A stretch of DNA of 64,000 nucleotides from Acinetobacter lwoffii (lineage in GTDB: Bacteria > Pseudomonadota > Gammaproteobacteria > Pseudomonadales > Moraxellaceae), in assembly GCF_015602705.1 (NCBI RefSeq), contig NZ_CP059081.1, forward strand, positions 567,702 to 631,701, given 5' to 3'. Under the pieces are notes generated by a model, which saw only the letters and a list, made by a program, of their open reading frames with translations, had not been told where the DNA came from and did not search any database. Positions 8,326 through 19,249 of this stretch are shown one piece after another (the first letter of the stretch is position 1; the number at the start of each line of letters is the position of its first letter). The translations under genes were made by a program, and so were the position numbers.

Positions 8326-9255
8326 ATGAGTAATACCACCCCTGATTTTCAAGCAGATGAATTTTTGTTAGACCATTATGTAGGCAAAACGCCGCTGGTG
8401 CGTTTACAGCGTCTGGCAAGTCACACTCAAGCTACAGTACTCGCGAAACTCGAAGGCAATAACCCGGCAGGTTCGGTCAAAGACCGTCCGGCCTACAATA
8501 TGATCATGCAGGCCGAGAAGCGTGGGCAGATCAAGCCGGGTGACACCCTGATTGAGGCAACGAGCGGAAATACGGGGATTGCATTGGCGATGGTCGCAGC
8601 AATGCGTGGCTATAAAATGAAGCTGATCATGCCGAACAATATGAGTCAGGAACGTAAGGATGCGATGCGTGCTTATGGTGCCGAGCTGATAGAAGTAACC
8701 AAAGAGCAGGGCATGGAAGGTGCACGTGATCTTGCTGCTCAAATGCAAAATGATGGCGTGGGTCTAGTGCTGAATCAGTTTGGAAACCCGGACAATGTCG
8801 AAGCACACTACCTGACCACGGGTCCAGAAATCTGGCAGCAAACCGGTGGCAAGATTACCCATTTTGTCAGTTCTATGGGCACCACCGGCACCATCATGGG
8901 TGTGTCGAAATACCTGAAAGAAATGAATCCTGATATTCAGATCGTCGGTTTACAGCCATCTGATGGTTCAAGCATTGCCGGAATCCGTCGCTGGCCAGAA
9001 GAATATCTGCCAACCATTTTCGACCGCAGCCGAGTCGATCGCATTATTGATATTCCACAAATCGAAGCTGAAAAAACCATGCGTAAGCTGGCACAGAAAG
9101 AAGGCATTAGTGCCGGAACCTCTTCTGGTGGGGCAGTATGGGCCTCGATTAAACTGGCGGAAGAACATCCGGATGCAGTAATTGTGTGTATTATCTGTGA
9201 CCGTGGTGACCGTTACTTGTCTACAGGGTTATTCTCTGTACAAGATCCTGAATAA
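8326..9255 (+). CDS. cysM: Cysteine synthase B
   Basis: PLP-dependent O-acetylserine sulfhydrylase making cysteine from O-acetylserine and sulfide (or thiosulfate in CysM types). The 309-residue protein has the PLP-lysine motif NNPAGSVKDRPA (Lys52), the substrate loop TSGNTG near residue 80 and the phosphate-binding GTTGTIMG. The ending ICDRGDRYLSTGLF is characteristic of CysM rather than CysK. ATG at 8326 was chosen over an in-frame GTG nine bases earlier; TAGGTG about 10 nt upstream may be the ribosome site. An exonuclease gene follows after 18 nt in the same direction. Confidence 0.93.
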   Translation: MSNTTPDFQADEFLLDHYVGKTPLVRLQRLASHTQATVLAKLEGNNPAGSVKDRPAYNMIMQAEKRGQIKPGDTLIEATSGNTGIALAMVAAMRGYKMKLIMPNNMSQERKDAMRAYGAELIEVTKEQGMEGARDLAAQMQNDGVGLVLNQFGNPDNVEAHYLTTGPEIWQQTGGKITHFVSSMGTTGTIMGVSKYLKEMNPDIQIVGLQPSDGSSIAGIRRWPEEYLPTIFDRSRVDRIIDIPQIEAEKTMRKLAQKEGISAGTSSGGAVWASIKLAEEHPDAVIVCIICDRGDRYLSTGLFSVQDPE

Positions 9256-9273
9256 TTATTTGAGCACTGTTTT

Positions 9274-10092
9274 ATGCGCCTACCTGTTTTAACTTTCGAT
9301 ATTGAAACCCAAACCGATCTCAAATCAGGCGCGCATCTGTTTGGTCTGGACCTGCCCGAAGCAGATCTGGATCAGGCCTTGACCAAATTACGCCGTCAGG
9401 ATTCAGGCTCGGATTTTCAGCGTTTGCCGCTGCATGAAATCGTCTGTATTTCCGGTTTGTGGATGGATGAGCAGGGCATGAAGCTGTTTTCGTTTAGCCG
9501 AGAACAGCATTCTGAAGCAGAAATTTTGAAAAAATTCTTGTCGATTTTTGACAAGCGCCATCCGACTCTAGTGAGTTGGAACGGCTCACAGTTTGATTTA
9601 CCAGTGATTTTATACCGCGCCATGTATCATGGGCTCTCTGCACCGAGTCTGTTCGATCAGGGCGAAATTGATACGCAAAAGCGTTATAATAACTACCAGA
9701 ATCGTTACCATCATCGTCATGTCGACTTGATGGATGTGATGGCCATGTTTCATGCCCGTCATTTCCAGAAGCTGGATGATGTTGCACATTTGCTGGGCTA
9801 TCCAGGCAAGCGCGGTGACGGAGCCTATCGGGTTCCGGAATATGTCCGCAATCAGCAATGGACCGAACTAACGTCTTATTGTGAAGGTGATGTCCTGAAT
9901 ACCTGGCTGGTGTATATCCGCTGGTTGCTGTTAAAAGGCCAGCTGTTGCTGCCGGATTATCAGCATCTGCTGCAAAGCACGATTCAATATTTGCAGACTC
10001 AACCGCAACATGCGGACTTTTTATCAGTCTGGCGTGAAACTTCACAACGAACTGAATTTACCCAATTTGATTTTCCCATCTCCACACCCTAG
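9274..10092 (+). CDS. Predicted 3'-5' exonuclease of the PolB-like DEDDy family
   Basis: The 272-residue protein matches the family of stand-alone exonucleases related to the proofreading domain of DNA polymerase B. ExoI motif LTFDIETQ supplies Asp9 and Glu11; ExoII is LVSWNGSQFDLPVI; ExoIII is SYCEGDVLNTWLVY with the final Asp and Tyr. It probably trims single-stranded 3' ends, but the substrate and cellular role are not established. It is followed by rlmD after only six bases, so the two are likely co-transcribed with cysM upstream. Confidence 0.85.
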   Translation: MRLPVLTFDIETQTDLKSGAHLFGLDLPEADLDQALTKLRRQDSGSDFQRLPLHEIVCISGLWMDEQGMKLFSFSREQHSEAEILKKFLSIFDKRHPTLVSWNGSQFDLPVILYRAMYHGLSAPSLFDQGEIDTQKRYNNYQNRYHHRHVDLMDVMAMFHARHFQKLDDVAHLLGYPGKRGDGAYRVPEYVRNQQWTELTSYCEGDVLNTWLVYIRWLLLKGQLLLPDYQHLLQSTIQYLQTQPQHADFLSVWRETSQRTEFTQFDFPISTP

Positions 10093-10098
10093 GTTTTC

Positions 10099-11487
10099 AT
10101 GAAACATCGAGCACAAGCACGTCCTATCCAGCAACCCGAGTATATTTTTCAGGTTGAGTCACTATCGCATGAGGGACGTGGCATCGCTCATTATGGTTCA
10201 CATCCGGATCATCCGCAGCATAAACATGGCAAGAAAGTCTTTATCCGTTATGCCTTGCCGGGTGAAATCGTGCGTGCCCGCATTACCCGAGAAGTTAAGA
10301 AGCTAGAAGAAGCTGACAGCCTTGAATTGTTGAGCGACGCTTCTGAGATTCGCGTGAAGCCGGTGTGTTCACATTTTGGCGTTTGTGGTGGCTGTAATAT
10401 GCAGCATATTGCTGCGGATGCGCAAATTGAACTGAAACAGAATGTGCTGAAATCACATCTTCAGCATTTTGCCGGAATCCAGCCTGATCAATGGTTACCG
10501 CCTTTACGTTCACAACGTGAAGATTATCGTCGTAAAGCCCGAATCGGGGTGCGTTATCTGCCTTCCAAGGATCAGCTGGTGGTGGGCTTTCGTGAAAATC
10601 AGTCCAACAAACTCACGTCGATTGATCGCTGTATGATCTTGGATCGCGAGTTTGGCTCGGTTATACGTCTTAAACAATTGCTGCAAGGTCTCAATGGTAA
10701 GGCTGACATCGGTCATATAGAATTGGCCATGGGGGATCAGGACATTGCGCTGCTGGTGCGTGAAACTGCAAAATTATCTGCCGATGATGTCAACCAATTG
10801 CGCGAATTTACGTTACAGAAAGGCTGGCAACTGTATCTGCAGCCTGCCGGCAAAGAAACGCTCTCGCGGATAGATGATCCAGAAGCATCTGCACGCTTAC
10901 ACTATGGTCTTGATGACTTTGATGTGAAATTCGGCTTTAATCCTCTGGACTTTACCCAGGTAAATTCAAGCATCAATCCGCAAATGGTACGATTGGCATG
11001 TGATTTGCTTCAGCTACGACAGGGTGAACGGGTTCTGGATCTGTTTTGTGGATTAGGAAACTTTTCTTTGCCGCTGGCGCGCTGTGTTGGTGCGTCGGGT
11101 CAGGTGATTGCGGTCGAGGGAAGTGATGAAATGGTTCGACGTGGTGCGGAAAATGCCAAAAACAATGGTATTGCACAAATAGCGTTCTATTCACAAGATT
11201 TAACCAAAGATTTCTCGCACCATACTTGGGCAAATCAAGGTTTTGATGCATTATTAATCGACCCGCCACGTGCCGGGGCAGAAAAAGTCATGCATTATCT
11301 CCCTCAGTTTGGAGCTAAAAGAATCGTTTATGTGTCATGTAATCCTGCGACACTCGCCAGAGATGCAGGACTCTTGGTACAACAGGGCTATCGTCTCACC
11401 CAGGCGGGCGTGATGGATATGTTTATACATACTGGACATGTGGAATCAATCGCATTGTTCGAAAAAGAAAATCAAATAAACGATTAA
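10099..11487 (+). CDS. rlmD: 23S rRNA (uracil-1939-C5)-methyltransferase
   Basis: SAM-dependent methylation of U1939 in 23S rRNA. The 462-residue protein has an N-terminal TRAM RNA-binding domain ([11 protein letters not shown] near residue 24), an iron-sulfur cysteine cluster ([12 protein letters not shown] plus a later Cys), the SAM-binding motif [27 protein letters not shown] and the catalytic cysteine motif [12 protein letters not shown]. An AGG lies seven bases before the ATG and overlaps the TAG stop of the exonuclease gene. The rlmD-relA neighbourhood is widespread in gammaproteobacteria. Confidence 0.96.
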   Translation: MKHRAQARPIQQPEYIFQVESLSHEGRGIAHYGSHPDHPQHKHGKKVFIRYALPGEIVRARITREVKKLEEADSLELLSDASEIRVKPVCSHFGVCGGCNMQHIAADAQIELKQNVLKSHLQHFAGIQPDQWLPPLRSQREDYRRKARIGVRYLPSKDQLVVGFRENQSNKLTSIDRCMILDREFGSVIRLKQLLQGLNGKADIGHIELAMGDQDIALLVRETAKLSADDVNQLREFTLQKGWQLYLQPAGKETLSRIDDPEASARLHYGLDDFDVKFGFNPLDFTQVNSSINPQMVRLACDLLQLRQGERVLDLFCGLGNFSLPLARCVGASGQVIAVEGSDEMVRRGAENAKNNGIAQIAFYSQDLTKDFSHHTWANQGFDALLIDPPRAGAEKVMHYLPQFGAKRIVYVSCNPATLARDAGLLVQQGYRLTQAGVMDMFIHTGHVESIALFEKENQIND

Positions 11488-11519
11488 AGAAATGATGTTT
11501 TTAAAAGTAGGAGACGGGT

Positions 11520-13829
11520 ATGGTCACAGTACGTGAGCAACTCCCTGGACGACTCAATGAGTTGTCACAGGAGACGACTGTAGAACATGCCGAACAAGCA
11601 CACCAGGATCTGACTGAATGGTTGGATCGGGTTCGTGGCATATTAGATGGCGCACCTTTAACGCAGCTCGAAGAAGTCGCCCACATAACATTAGAAAGAG
11701 AGCTGCAAAGTACGGTTCAGCACCGCTCCAATACCTTTTATACCGGTATTGAGATGGCGGATATTCTGGCACATCTGCATGTGGATGAAGATACTTTGTC
11801 CGCAGCCATGCTGTATCGTGCTGTTCGTGAAGGCGTCATGCCACTCAGTGAAGTACTGGAACAGTTCGGCGAACAGGTGCATAGCCTGGTCAAAGGTACG
11901 CTTGCCATGGGTAAGCTGTCTGAGCTGATCGAAAAAAATAAGCGTCTGGAAGATCATTTCAATAATAACCAGCGTGAACATCTGTCTGGCATTTACAAAA
12001 TGCTAATCTCGGTCACTGAAGATGTACGTGTTGTTCTGGTCAAGCTGGCCGAACGTACTTATGCCTTGCGTGAACTGGCCAATTCCTCGCGTGAGCGTCA
12101 GGAACGGGTGGCCCGAGAAATTCTGACCATTTACTCGCCACTGGCACACCGTTTAGGTATTGCCCAGCTGAAATGGGAGCTGGAAGATCTGGCTTTCCGT
12201 TATCTTGCGCCGGAACGTTATAAAGAAATTGCTTCCTTACTGAATGAAAAGCGTCTGGAGCGTGAACAGTATATTCAGTTTGTGATTGATAAATTACGCA
12301 ATGAATTGGCCGAGCATGGCATCGAAGCTGAAATTAATGGCCGGGTGAAACACATTTATTCGATTTATCGAAAAATGAAAAGCAAGAACCTGAGCTTTGA
12401 TCAGCTCTATGATATTCGTGCTTTACGGGTACTGGTGAAAAGTGTGCCGGAGTGTTACCACACTTTAGGTATTGTGCATCAGATCTGGCGCCACATTCCG
12501 CATCAGTTTGATGATTACATTACCAATCCGAAAGCCAATGGCTATCGTTCTTTGCATACTGCGGTGATTGCCGAGAACAAGTCACTTGAAGTGCAGATTC
12601 GTACTCATGCAATGCATGACGAAGCTGAACTTGGGGTGTGTTCACACTTTAATTATAAAGAAGGCGCGAAAACCACAGATCGCTCCTTTAACCATCGTCT
12701 GCATTCCTTACGTGCGGTACTTGAGCATTATCAAGAACGTAATGAAAGCAGTGCACATAAAGAATCTGAAGATGAAATAGAGAATTTTGAGCATATTCAA
12801 GATTTTGAAGGCTTCGAAAAGATCTATGTGTTTAGTCGTGATGGCGATATCAAAGAGCTACCACGTGATTCGACCGTACTCGACTTTGCTTATCATGTGC
12901 ATACCGAGGTCGGGAACAAGTGCTATGCCGCACGGGTGAATCAGCGCTATGTGCCGCTGACTTATACCCTGAAAACAGGTGAGCAGGTCGAGATTTTGAC
13001 CAAAAAAGACCGGGAACCGAATCGGGACTGGTTGGTCAATTCATTAGGTTATATCAAGACTGCCCGTGCGCGGGACAAGCTGCGTCACTGGTTCCGTCAG
13101 CAGGATCGTAGCAAGAACCTGGAAGTCGGCCGTGAAGTACTGAACAAAGAATTGTCACGTCTGGCAATTCATCCGAAATCGATTGATCTGAGTGATTATT
13201 GCAACCACTTCAATGTCAAAACCGGTGATGACATTCTGGTGAATCTGGTCAATGGTGATATCAGCCTGCATGCCCTGATTAATCAGGTGAACCGTCACAT
13301 GCATCTGGATCAGGACGAGCCTGAGCTGGTGCTGAAACCTGCCTTGAACCCGCGTGCCAGTCATACACTGTCAGCGCACGGGATTCTGATCGACGGTTTA
13401 GATAACGTGGAACTGCATGTCGCGCAATGTTGCCAACCGGTGCATGGTGAATCGATCGCTGGCTATATCACTCTGAATCGTGGAGTGAGCATTCATAAGG
13501 TGGCCTGTCCGGACTATGTGCGCATGATCACCCAAGAGCCTGAGCGTGCGGTAGAAGCCGATTGGGAAATGCAGCCGACTCGTGGTCAGAGCGTACAGAT
13601 TGTGGTGGAAGCTTATGATCGACGCGGTTTGCTCAAAGATCTCACGCAAGTGATTTTCTCGGATCAGATCAATATCCGTCAGGTGAATACCATTTCGGAA
13701 GCGGATGGTATTGCCAATATGAAGCTGCTGATTGAAGTCAAAGGTCTGGCACAACTTTCCAAGCTGCTGGCCCGTCTTGAGCAGCAACCGGGAATTATCA
13801 GCGCGCGTCGTCTGGTACAGGGTACTTAA
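11520..13829 (+). CDS. relA: GTP pyrophosphokinase RelA, (p)ppGpp synthetase I
   Basis: Makes (p)ppGpp when uncharged tRNA enters the ribosome. The 769-residue protein shows, in order, a pseudo-hydrolase domain (about 60-210), the synthetase domain (YDIRALRVLV; NPKANGYRSLHTAV), TGS (IYVFSRDGDIKELPRDSTVLDFAYHVH), a zinc-finger/helical region (AQCCQPVHGESIAGYI) and a C-terminal ACT/RRM domain. The hydrolase HD motif of SpoT enzymes is absent: the matching place reads MLYRAVREG. It is therefore a monofunctional synthetase. AGGAGA precedes the ATG, and a terminator follows the stop. Confidence 0.95.
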   Translation: MVTVREQLPGRLNELSQETTVEHAEQAHQDLTEWLDRVRGILDGAPLTQLEEVAHITLERELQSTVQHRSNTFYTGIEMADILAHLHVDEDTLSAAMLYRAVREGVMPLSEVLEQFGEQVHSLVKGTLAMGKLSELIEKNKRLEDHFNNNQREHLSGIYKMLISVTEDVRVVLVKLAERTYALRELANSSRERQERVAREILTIYSPLAHRLGIAQLKWELEDLAFRYLAPERYKEIASLLNEKRLEREQYIQFVIDKLRNELAEHGIEAEINGRVKHIYSIYRKMKSKNLSFDQLYDIRALRVLVKSVPECYHTLGIVHQIWRHIPHQFDDYITNPKANGYRSLHTAVIAENKSLEVQIRTHAMHDEAELGVCSHFNYKEGAKTTDRSFNHRLHSLRAVLEHYQERNESSAHKESEDEIENFEHIQDFEGFEKIYVFSRDGDIKELPRDSTVLDFAYHVHTEVGNKCYAARVNQRYVPLTYTLKTGEQVEILTKKDREPNRDWLVNSLGYIKTARARDKLRHWFRQQDRSKNLEVGREVLNKELSRLAIHPKSIDLSDYCNHFNVKTGDDILVNLVNGDISLHALINQVNRHMHLDQDEPELVLKPALNPRASHTLSAHGILIDGLDNVELHVAQCCQPVHGESIAGYITLNRGVSIHKVACPDYVRMITQEPERAVEADWEMQPTRGQSVQIVVEAYDRRGLLKDLTQVIFSDQINIRQVNTISEADGIANMKLLIEVKGLAQLSKLLARLEQQPGIISARRLVQGT

Positions 13830-13847
13830 TTCCTGTTATGTAAGTTT

Positions 13848-13880
13848 AAAAAGCCTGCAATTCAATTGTGGGCTTTTTTA
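13848..13880 (+). terminator. Intrinsic terminator of relA
   Basis: AAAAGCC/GGCTTTT stem with an inner GCAATT/AATTGT pairing, then a T run, just after the relA stop. Confidence 0.8.
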
Positions 13881-13900
13881 TTGTAAGGTATTTGAATCAT

Positions 13901-13933
13901 ATGGATAAAAAACAGACCAGCAAACCAAAATGA
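13901..13933 (+). CDS. Ten-codon leader ORF overlapping the next start
   Basis: ATG at 13901 opens MDKKQTSKPK and ends in a TGA that overlaps the next gene's ATG (ATGA at 13930-13933). It has a better ribosome site (TAAGGT about 13 nt upstream) than the downstream gene, whose own start lacks one. This suggests translational coupling. Whether it is translated is unproven. Confidence 0.35.
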   Translation: MDKKQTSKPK

Positions 13934-14613
13934 GCGCGACCGAAATATTTGAACGTAGACGAAATAATCTGGCCAAGGTGATTGATCTGCTGATCGAGAC
14001 GCAGCAATTTAAAACTGGCAAAGAAATCTGTGAGCATTTCGGTTTGTCAGCCTCATATATTGCGCAATTACTGAATAGCAAACGTCAGATCGGGGAGAAG
14101 GCTGCAAGGGAACTGGAACAACAACTGGGTCTAGATGTGTTCATTCTAGATCAGTCGGTTGAACCAAAAGTTGAATTAGTTTCAATACCAGAGCAAGGCA
14201 GACTATTTCAAATGCAGGTAATAGAACAGCAGGCATTTGCACTTATCTCCCTGGATTCACCGCTCTCATTCAATCAGGATATTTTTCATCTGCAATCACA
14301 GCATTATGCGATTCAGGTAGCAGGGTCGTATTATTTTCCCAGCTTAAAACCGGGCTGGTGGCTGATTTGTGACAAACAGGCCGAGTTATCCACTGCAGGC
14401 ATACTCTGTGTGTATCTGGTCAATGGCCTGCAGCTCATTTTGCAGTTGGTGAGCGAAGCTCGGGATCATTATGAATTCCAAAGTCTGGATGAAAGCAGAA
14501 AGGTGATTTTTCAAAAAACCGATATTGAGAAAACCCATTCAGTCATTGCGATTCTTCCCACTGCCACATATTCAAACGGCAGAAATAATTCAGCCCATCA
14601 TAAGACGGGCTGA
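13930..14613 (+). CDS. Helix-turn-helix regulator with degenerate S24-like C-terminal domain
   Basis: Probable DNA-binding regulator of unknown targets. Of 227 residues, an N-terminal XRE/Cro-like helix-turn-helix spans about 10-66 (KEICEHFGLSASYIAQLLNS). The C-terminal half (about 85-205) resembles the LexA/CI S24 fold: YAIQVAGSYYFPSLKPGWWLI at 127-146 lines up with the catalytic G-x-S-M-x-P-x-x-x-x-G motif, but the Ser-Met pair is Tyr-Tyr. Self-cleavage therefore looks impossible, and the domain may serve dimerisation or ligand sensing. No SOS-type operator was found upstream. The last residues (NGRNNSAHHKTG) are poorly conserved-looking. It converges with secF. Confidence 0.6.
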   Translation: MSATEIFERRRNNLAKVIDLLIETQQFKTGKEICEHFGLSASYIAQLLNSKRQIGEKAARELEQQLGLDVFILDQSVEPKVELVSIPEQGRLFQMQVIEQQAFALISLDSPLSFNQDIFHLQSQHYAIQVAGSYYFPSLKPGWWLICDKQAELSTAGILCVYLVNGLQLILQLVSEARDHYEFQSLDESRKVIFQKTDIEKTHSVIAILPTATYSNGRNNSAHHKTG

Positions 14614-14637
14614 ACGATGAACATGAAACAGAACAGA

Positions 14638-15609
14638 TTATGGAATCTGGTTCTCGTCTTCAAATTCTGGTTTCACCTGAACAATAAAGTCCTGACGGTT
14701 CAGACCACGCCACAAGGCAAAGGCCGTACCGATATAGATCGACGAATAGGTCCCGACAAAGACACCGACAAACATCGCGATCGAGAACCATTTCAGACCA
14801 TCACCACCCATCAGCATCATGGCAAGCACCACCAGCAATAAGGTCATAGAGGTATGAATGGTACGACGCAGGGTTTCAGTCAGGGCAATGTTGATAATCT
14901 CGACCGGTTCTGCACCACGAATCTTACGGAAGTTCTCACGGATACGGTCAGAGACCACGATATTATCGTTCAGTGAGAAACCGATGATTGCAAGGAGTGC
15001 TGCAAGTACAGTCAGGTCAAATGGCCACTGCATCATCGCAAAAATCCCGAGGGTAACGACGATATCATGGAACAGTGACAATACTGCACCCATAGCCAGC
15101 TTGACCTCAAAGCGGATGGTGACATAGACCAGCATCAGCAGGAGCGCAAGTGCCACAGCACCGCCAGAACGGACATAGAGCTCATTACCGACCTGTCCAC
15201 CGACGACATCAACCTTCGGTACTTCTGCCGCATTATTTGGCAGTTGAACTGCGGCTGTAACAGCTTTGGTCAGGTCTTCAGCTTCGATATCTTCCTGAAC
15301 CGGCATACGCACCATCAGGTCACGTTCAGAACCTAAAGTCTGAACCACAGCATCATTAAAGCCTGCCTGGTTCAATGCCTTGGAGACATCTTCAGGTTTG
15401 ACCGGATTGGTATAGTTTAATTCGGCTGCCACACCACCGGTAAAGTCTAAACCGAGGTTCAGGCCTTTGGTGGCAATAAAGAAGATACTCGCAACGGTTA
15501 AGAGGATTGAAAACAATGCCGCAGGCATCGCAATCTTCATAAACGGAATAATGCGTTCGTCTTCCGGGCGACCGTACTGTTTTTGATTCAGTTGAGTATT
15601 TTCAGTCAT
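14638..15609 (-). CDS. secF: Protein translocase subunit SecF
   Basis: Inner-membrane partner of SecD that uses the proton gradient to assist late steps of Sec export. The 323-residue protein has a first membrane helix near 25-47, a periplasmic domain starting GLNLGLDFTGGVAAEL and five C-terminal helices. The conserved IIGFSLNDNIVVSDRIREN links helices 4 and 5. GGAG precedes the ATG. It lies 11 nt after secD and is the last gene of the tgt-yajC-secD-secF run. Confidence 0.96.
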   Translation of the reverse strand: MTENTQLNQKQYGRPEDERIIPFMKIAMPAALFSILLTVASIFFIATKGLNLGLDFTGGVAAELNYTNPVKPEDVSKALNQAGFNDAVVQTLGSERDLMVRMPVQEDIEAEDLTKAVTAAVQLPNNAAEVPKVDVVGGQVGNELYVRSGGAVALALLLMLVYVTIRFEVKLAMGAVLSLFHDIVVTLGIFAMMQWPFDLTVLAALLAIIGFSLNDNIVVSDRIRENFRKIRGAEPVEIINIALTETLRRTIHTSMTLLLVVLAMMLMGGDGLKWFSIAMFVGVFVGTYSSIYIGTAFALWRGLNRQDFIVQVKPEFEDENQIP

Positions 15610-15620
15610 CAGTGATCTCC

Positions 15621-17519
15621 TTAAATGCTCAACTTTTTCAAGTTACGTTTTTTGCCATAAATGAGCTGTACCACGGCACGCGTTACTGTAATGGCAGTAA
15701 ACATCGAGCAGACAATACCAATCATCAGGGTTACGGCAAAGCCTTTGATCGGACCTGTACCAATCGCGAACAGAATGAACGCCACCAGGAATGTGGTCAA
15801 GTTCGAGTCGAAAATGGTGTTATAGGCACGATCATAACCGGCCACAATCGCCTGTTTTGGCGAAGCTCCCCATTTCATTTCTTCCCGTATTCGTTCACAG
15901 ATCAGTACGTTGGCATCGACCGCCATACCGATGGTAATGACGATACCGGCAATACCCGGAAGGGTAAGGGAAGCGCCAATCCAAGACATGACTGTCAAAA
16001 TCATCGCCAGGTTAAAGACCAAGGCAAAGTTGGCAATCACACCAAACAGACGGAAGAATACCACCATCCAGATGGCGACCAGAAGGAAACCGATCTGAGT
16101 TGAAAGTACACCTTTATCGATGTTTTCTTGACCCAGACTTGGACCAATTACACGTTCTTCAACAAAATACATTGGCGCAGCCAACGCACCTGCACGCAGC
16201 ATCAAGGCAAGTTCAGCAGCTTCTTGCGGCGAGTCCAGGCCAGTAATACGGAACTGAGAACCCAGTACTGCCTGAATGGTTGCAGCGTTAATGACTACAG
16301 ATTCAGTATACGGGGTACGAACTTCAGTCTGAGTGCCGGTCGCAGGGTCTTCCACATAATTAATGCGCTGCTTGTTCTCGATGAACAAGACGGCCATACG
16401 TTTGCCGACCGCATTACGGGTGGCATCCGACATCAGTTTGCCGCCTGCGCTGTCCAAGGTAATGTTAACTTCAGCACCGCCTGTGTCTTGGCTAAAGCCA
16501 CTTGATGCATTCTGAACACGTTCACCGGTTAAGATACGGTTACGGTTCAAGAGGAGCTGACGACCACTGTCCAGTGACTCATAAGCAAAGACTTCTGTAC
16601 CTGGTGGCAATGCACCCGTTGCCTGACCGGTATATGGATCAATATATTGATCATTCAGGTCAGACACCAGACGGAACTCGAGGTTCGCGGTACGACCTAA
16701 GACACGTTTCGCTTCAGCGGTATCCTGCACACCAGGAAGCTCAACCACAATACGGTTGCTGCCCTGAGTTTGAACCAGTGCTTCTGCCACACCTAACTCG
16801 TTAATACGGTTACGTAAAGTGGTCAAGTTCTGATTGACAGCATAAGATTCAATTTCTTGCTTACGCACATCAGTATAGTTTAGACGTAAGGTCGAACCGG
16901 TCTCGGTCGCAACAGCCTGCTGGGTAAACTCATTGCCATTACGGCGCAAGAAGTCCATCGTTGCAGAACGGTCATCATTGTTGGCAAACTGCATCACAAT
17001 GGTGTTGTTGCTTAAATTCAGGCTATTAAATTTCAGGTTGTTATCACGCAACTGACGACGTAGATCCGTCGCAGAGGTTTCCATACGCTGGGAAATAGCC
17101 TTGTCCATATCCACTTCAAGCAAGAAGTGAACACCACCACGTAAATCCAGGCCAAGCTTCATTGGTTTGGCACCAATTTTTTGCAGCCATTCTGGGGTGG
17201 TCGGGGCAAGGTTCAGTGCAACCACGTAATCATCACCTAAACCACGACGTAAAGCCTCTTTAGCTTTAAGCTGCGATTCACTTGAATCTACACGTAATAA
17301 AGCTGCATTGTTGCCAAAGCTATTGTCATGGGTGGCAATATTTTCAGTTTTTAAAATTTGCTCTGCTTTTTGTACGATGCTTGCATCAATTTGAGTACCG
17401 GCTTTGGCACCCGAAATCTGTACAGCAGGTTCATCTGGATACAAACTTGGCAGGGCATATAAGGTACTGATCACCAGGACAACCAGGATCAGTACATATT
17501 TCCATGCTGGGTAACGCAT
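15621..17519 (-). CDS. secD: Protein translocase subunit SecD
   Basis: Large subunit of the SecDF complex. Of 632 residues, the N-terminal helix (about 7-25) is followed by the periplasmic P1 domain with GLDLRGGVHFLLEVD, a long P1 head, then five C-terminal helices with the motif GMAVDANVLICERIREE. Start ATG at 17519 follows an AAGAAG ribosome site. A longer reading would begin inside the hairpin between yajC and secD and is rejected. That hairpin (17539-17566) separates it from yajC. Confidence 0.96.
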   Translation of the reverse strand: MRYPAWKYVLILVVLVISTLYALPSLYPDEPAVQISGAKAGTQIDASIVQKAEQILKTENIATHDNSFGNNAALLRVDSSESQLKAKEALRRGLGDDYVVALNLAPTTPEWLQKIGAKPMKLGLDLRGGVHFLLEVDMDKAISQRMETSATDLRRQLRDNNLKFNSLNLSNNTIVMQFANNDDRSATMDFLRRNGNEFTQQAVATETGSTLRLNYTDVRKQEIESYAVNQNLTTLRNRINELGVAEALVQTQGSNRIVVELPGVQDTAEAKRVLGRTANLEFRLVSDLNDQYIDPYTGQATGALPPGTEVFAYESLDSGRQLLLNRNRILTGERVQNASSGFSQDTGGAEVNITLDSAGGKLMSDATRNAVGKRMAVLFIENKQRINYVEDPATGTQTEVRTPYTESVVINAATIQAVLGSQFRITGLDSPQEAAELALMLRAGALAAPMYFVEERVIGPSLGQENIDKGVLSTQIGFLLVAIWMVVFFRLFGVIANFALVFNLAMILTVMSWIGASLTLPGIAGIVITIGMAVDANVLICERIREEMKWGASPKQAIVAGYDRAYNTIFDSNLTTFLVAFILFAIGTGPIKGFAVTLMIGIVCSMFTAITVTRAVVQLIYGKKRNLKKLSI

Positions 17520-17538
17520 TCGTTTTCTTCTTAAAATG

Positions 17539-17566
17539 AAAAAGTCGTGCGAGGGCACGACTTTTT
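17539..17566 (-). terminator. Terminator-like hairpin between yajC and secD
   Basis: AAAAAGTCGTGC/GCACGACTTTTT with a 4-nt GAGG loop, flanked by A and T runs so it can act on either strand. It lies between the yajC stop and the secD ribosome site and may attenuate read-through into secDF. Confidence 0.75.
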
Positions 17567-17570
17567 TTGA

Positions 17571-17900
17571 TTAAAGGTTATTTAAAGTGCCTTCAGGGAG
17601 GACTGAAATCACACTTGCACGTTGAACTTTGACTTCTACACCACGGCTCAATTCAACCACTGCGAAGTCACCTTCAATCTTGGTGATTTTGCCCATTAAT
17701 CCGCCTGCAAATACCACTTCACTGCCAACGCCAAGGCTGTCGACCAAAGCACGGTGTTCTTTGGCACGTTTAGATTGAGGACGCCAGATCAAGAAATAGA
17801 AGATTGCAATAAAAACAGCAATCATCAAAAGGTTCGCCATCATGCTTGGTTGTTGTGCAGCTTCACCTGCAGCGTGAGCAGTCGAAATAAAAAGGCTCAT
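17571..17900 (-). CDS. yajC: Preprotein translocase subunit YajC
   Basis: Small membrane protein that associates with SecDF and the SecYEG holotranslocon. Of 109 residues, a single transmembrane segment (about 20-43, MMANLLMIAVFIAIFYFLIW) is followed by the family signature RPQSKRAKEH and a cytoplasmic SH3-like domain (GSEVVFAGGLMGKITKIEGDF). GGAAAA lies before the ATG. It stands between tgt and secD as in most gammaproteobacteria. Confidence 0.95.
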   Translation of the reverse strand: MSLFISTAHAAGEAAQQPSMMANLLMIAVFIAIFYFLIWRPQSKRAKEHRALVDSLGVGSEVVFAGGLMGKITKIEGDFAVVELSRGVEVKVQRASVISVLPEGTLNNL

Positions 17901-18000
17901 TACATTTTCCTAAAATAAAAAACTGGTGATCAACTCGATAATAAATTGACATATTCTTGCAATTTACATTGTCTTTTTCCTCAGCGCAAATACTGATGGA

Positions 18001-19143
<1,143 letters not shown>

Positions 19144-19249
19144 TCAAGGCGAAAAAACAGTTCGCTGATTGTTATAGCTAAAGGGCGCTATTTTCCTTGA
19201 TTCTTACACTAAACGCCAGCATTGTAGAGCATTCGCTCTGTAATTTTAT

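Noticed and set aside
8222..8419. Minus-strand ORF overlapping the cysM start
   Set aside because: Antisense to a clear gene, no ribosome site, and composition unlike coding DNA here.
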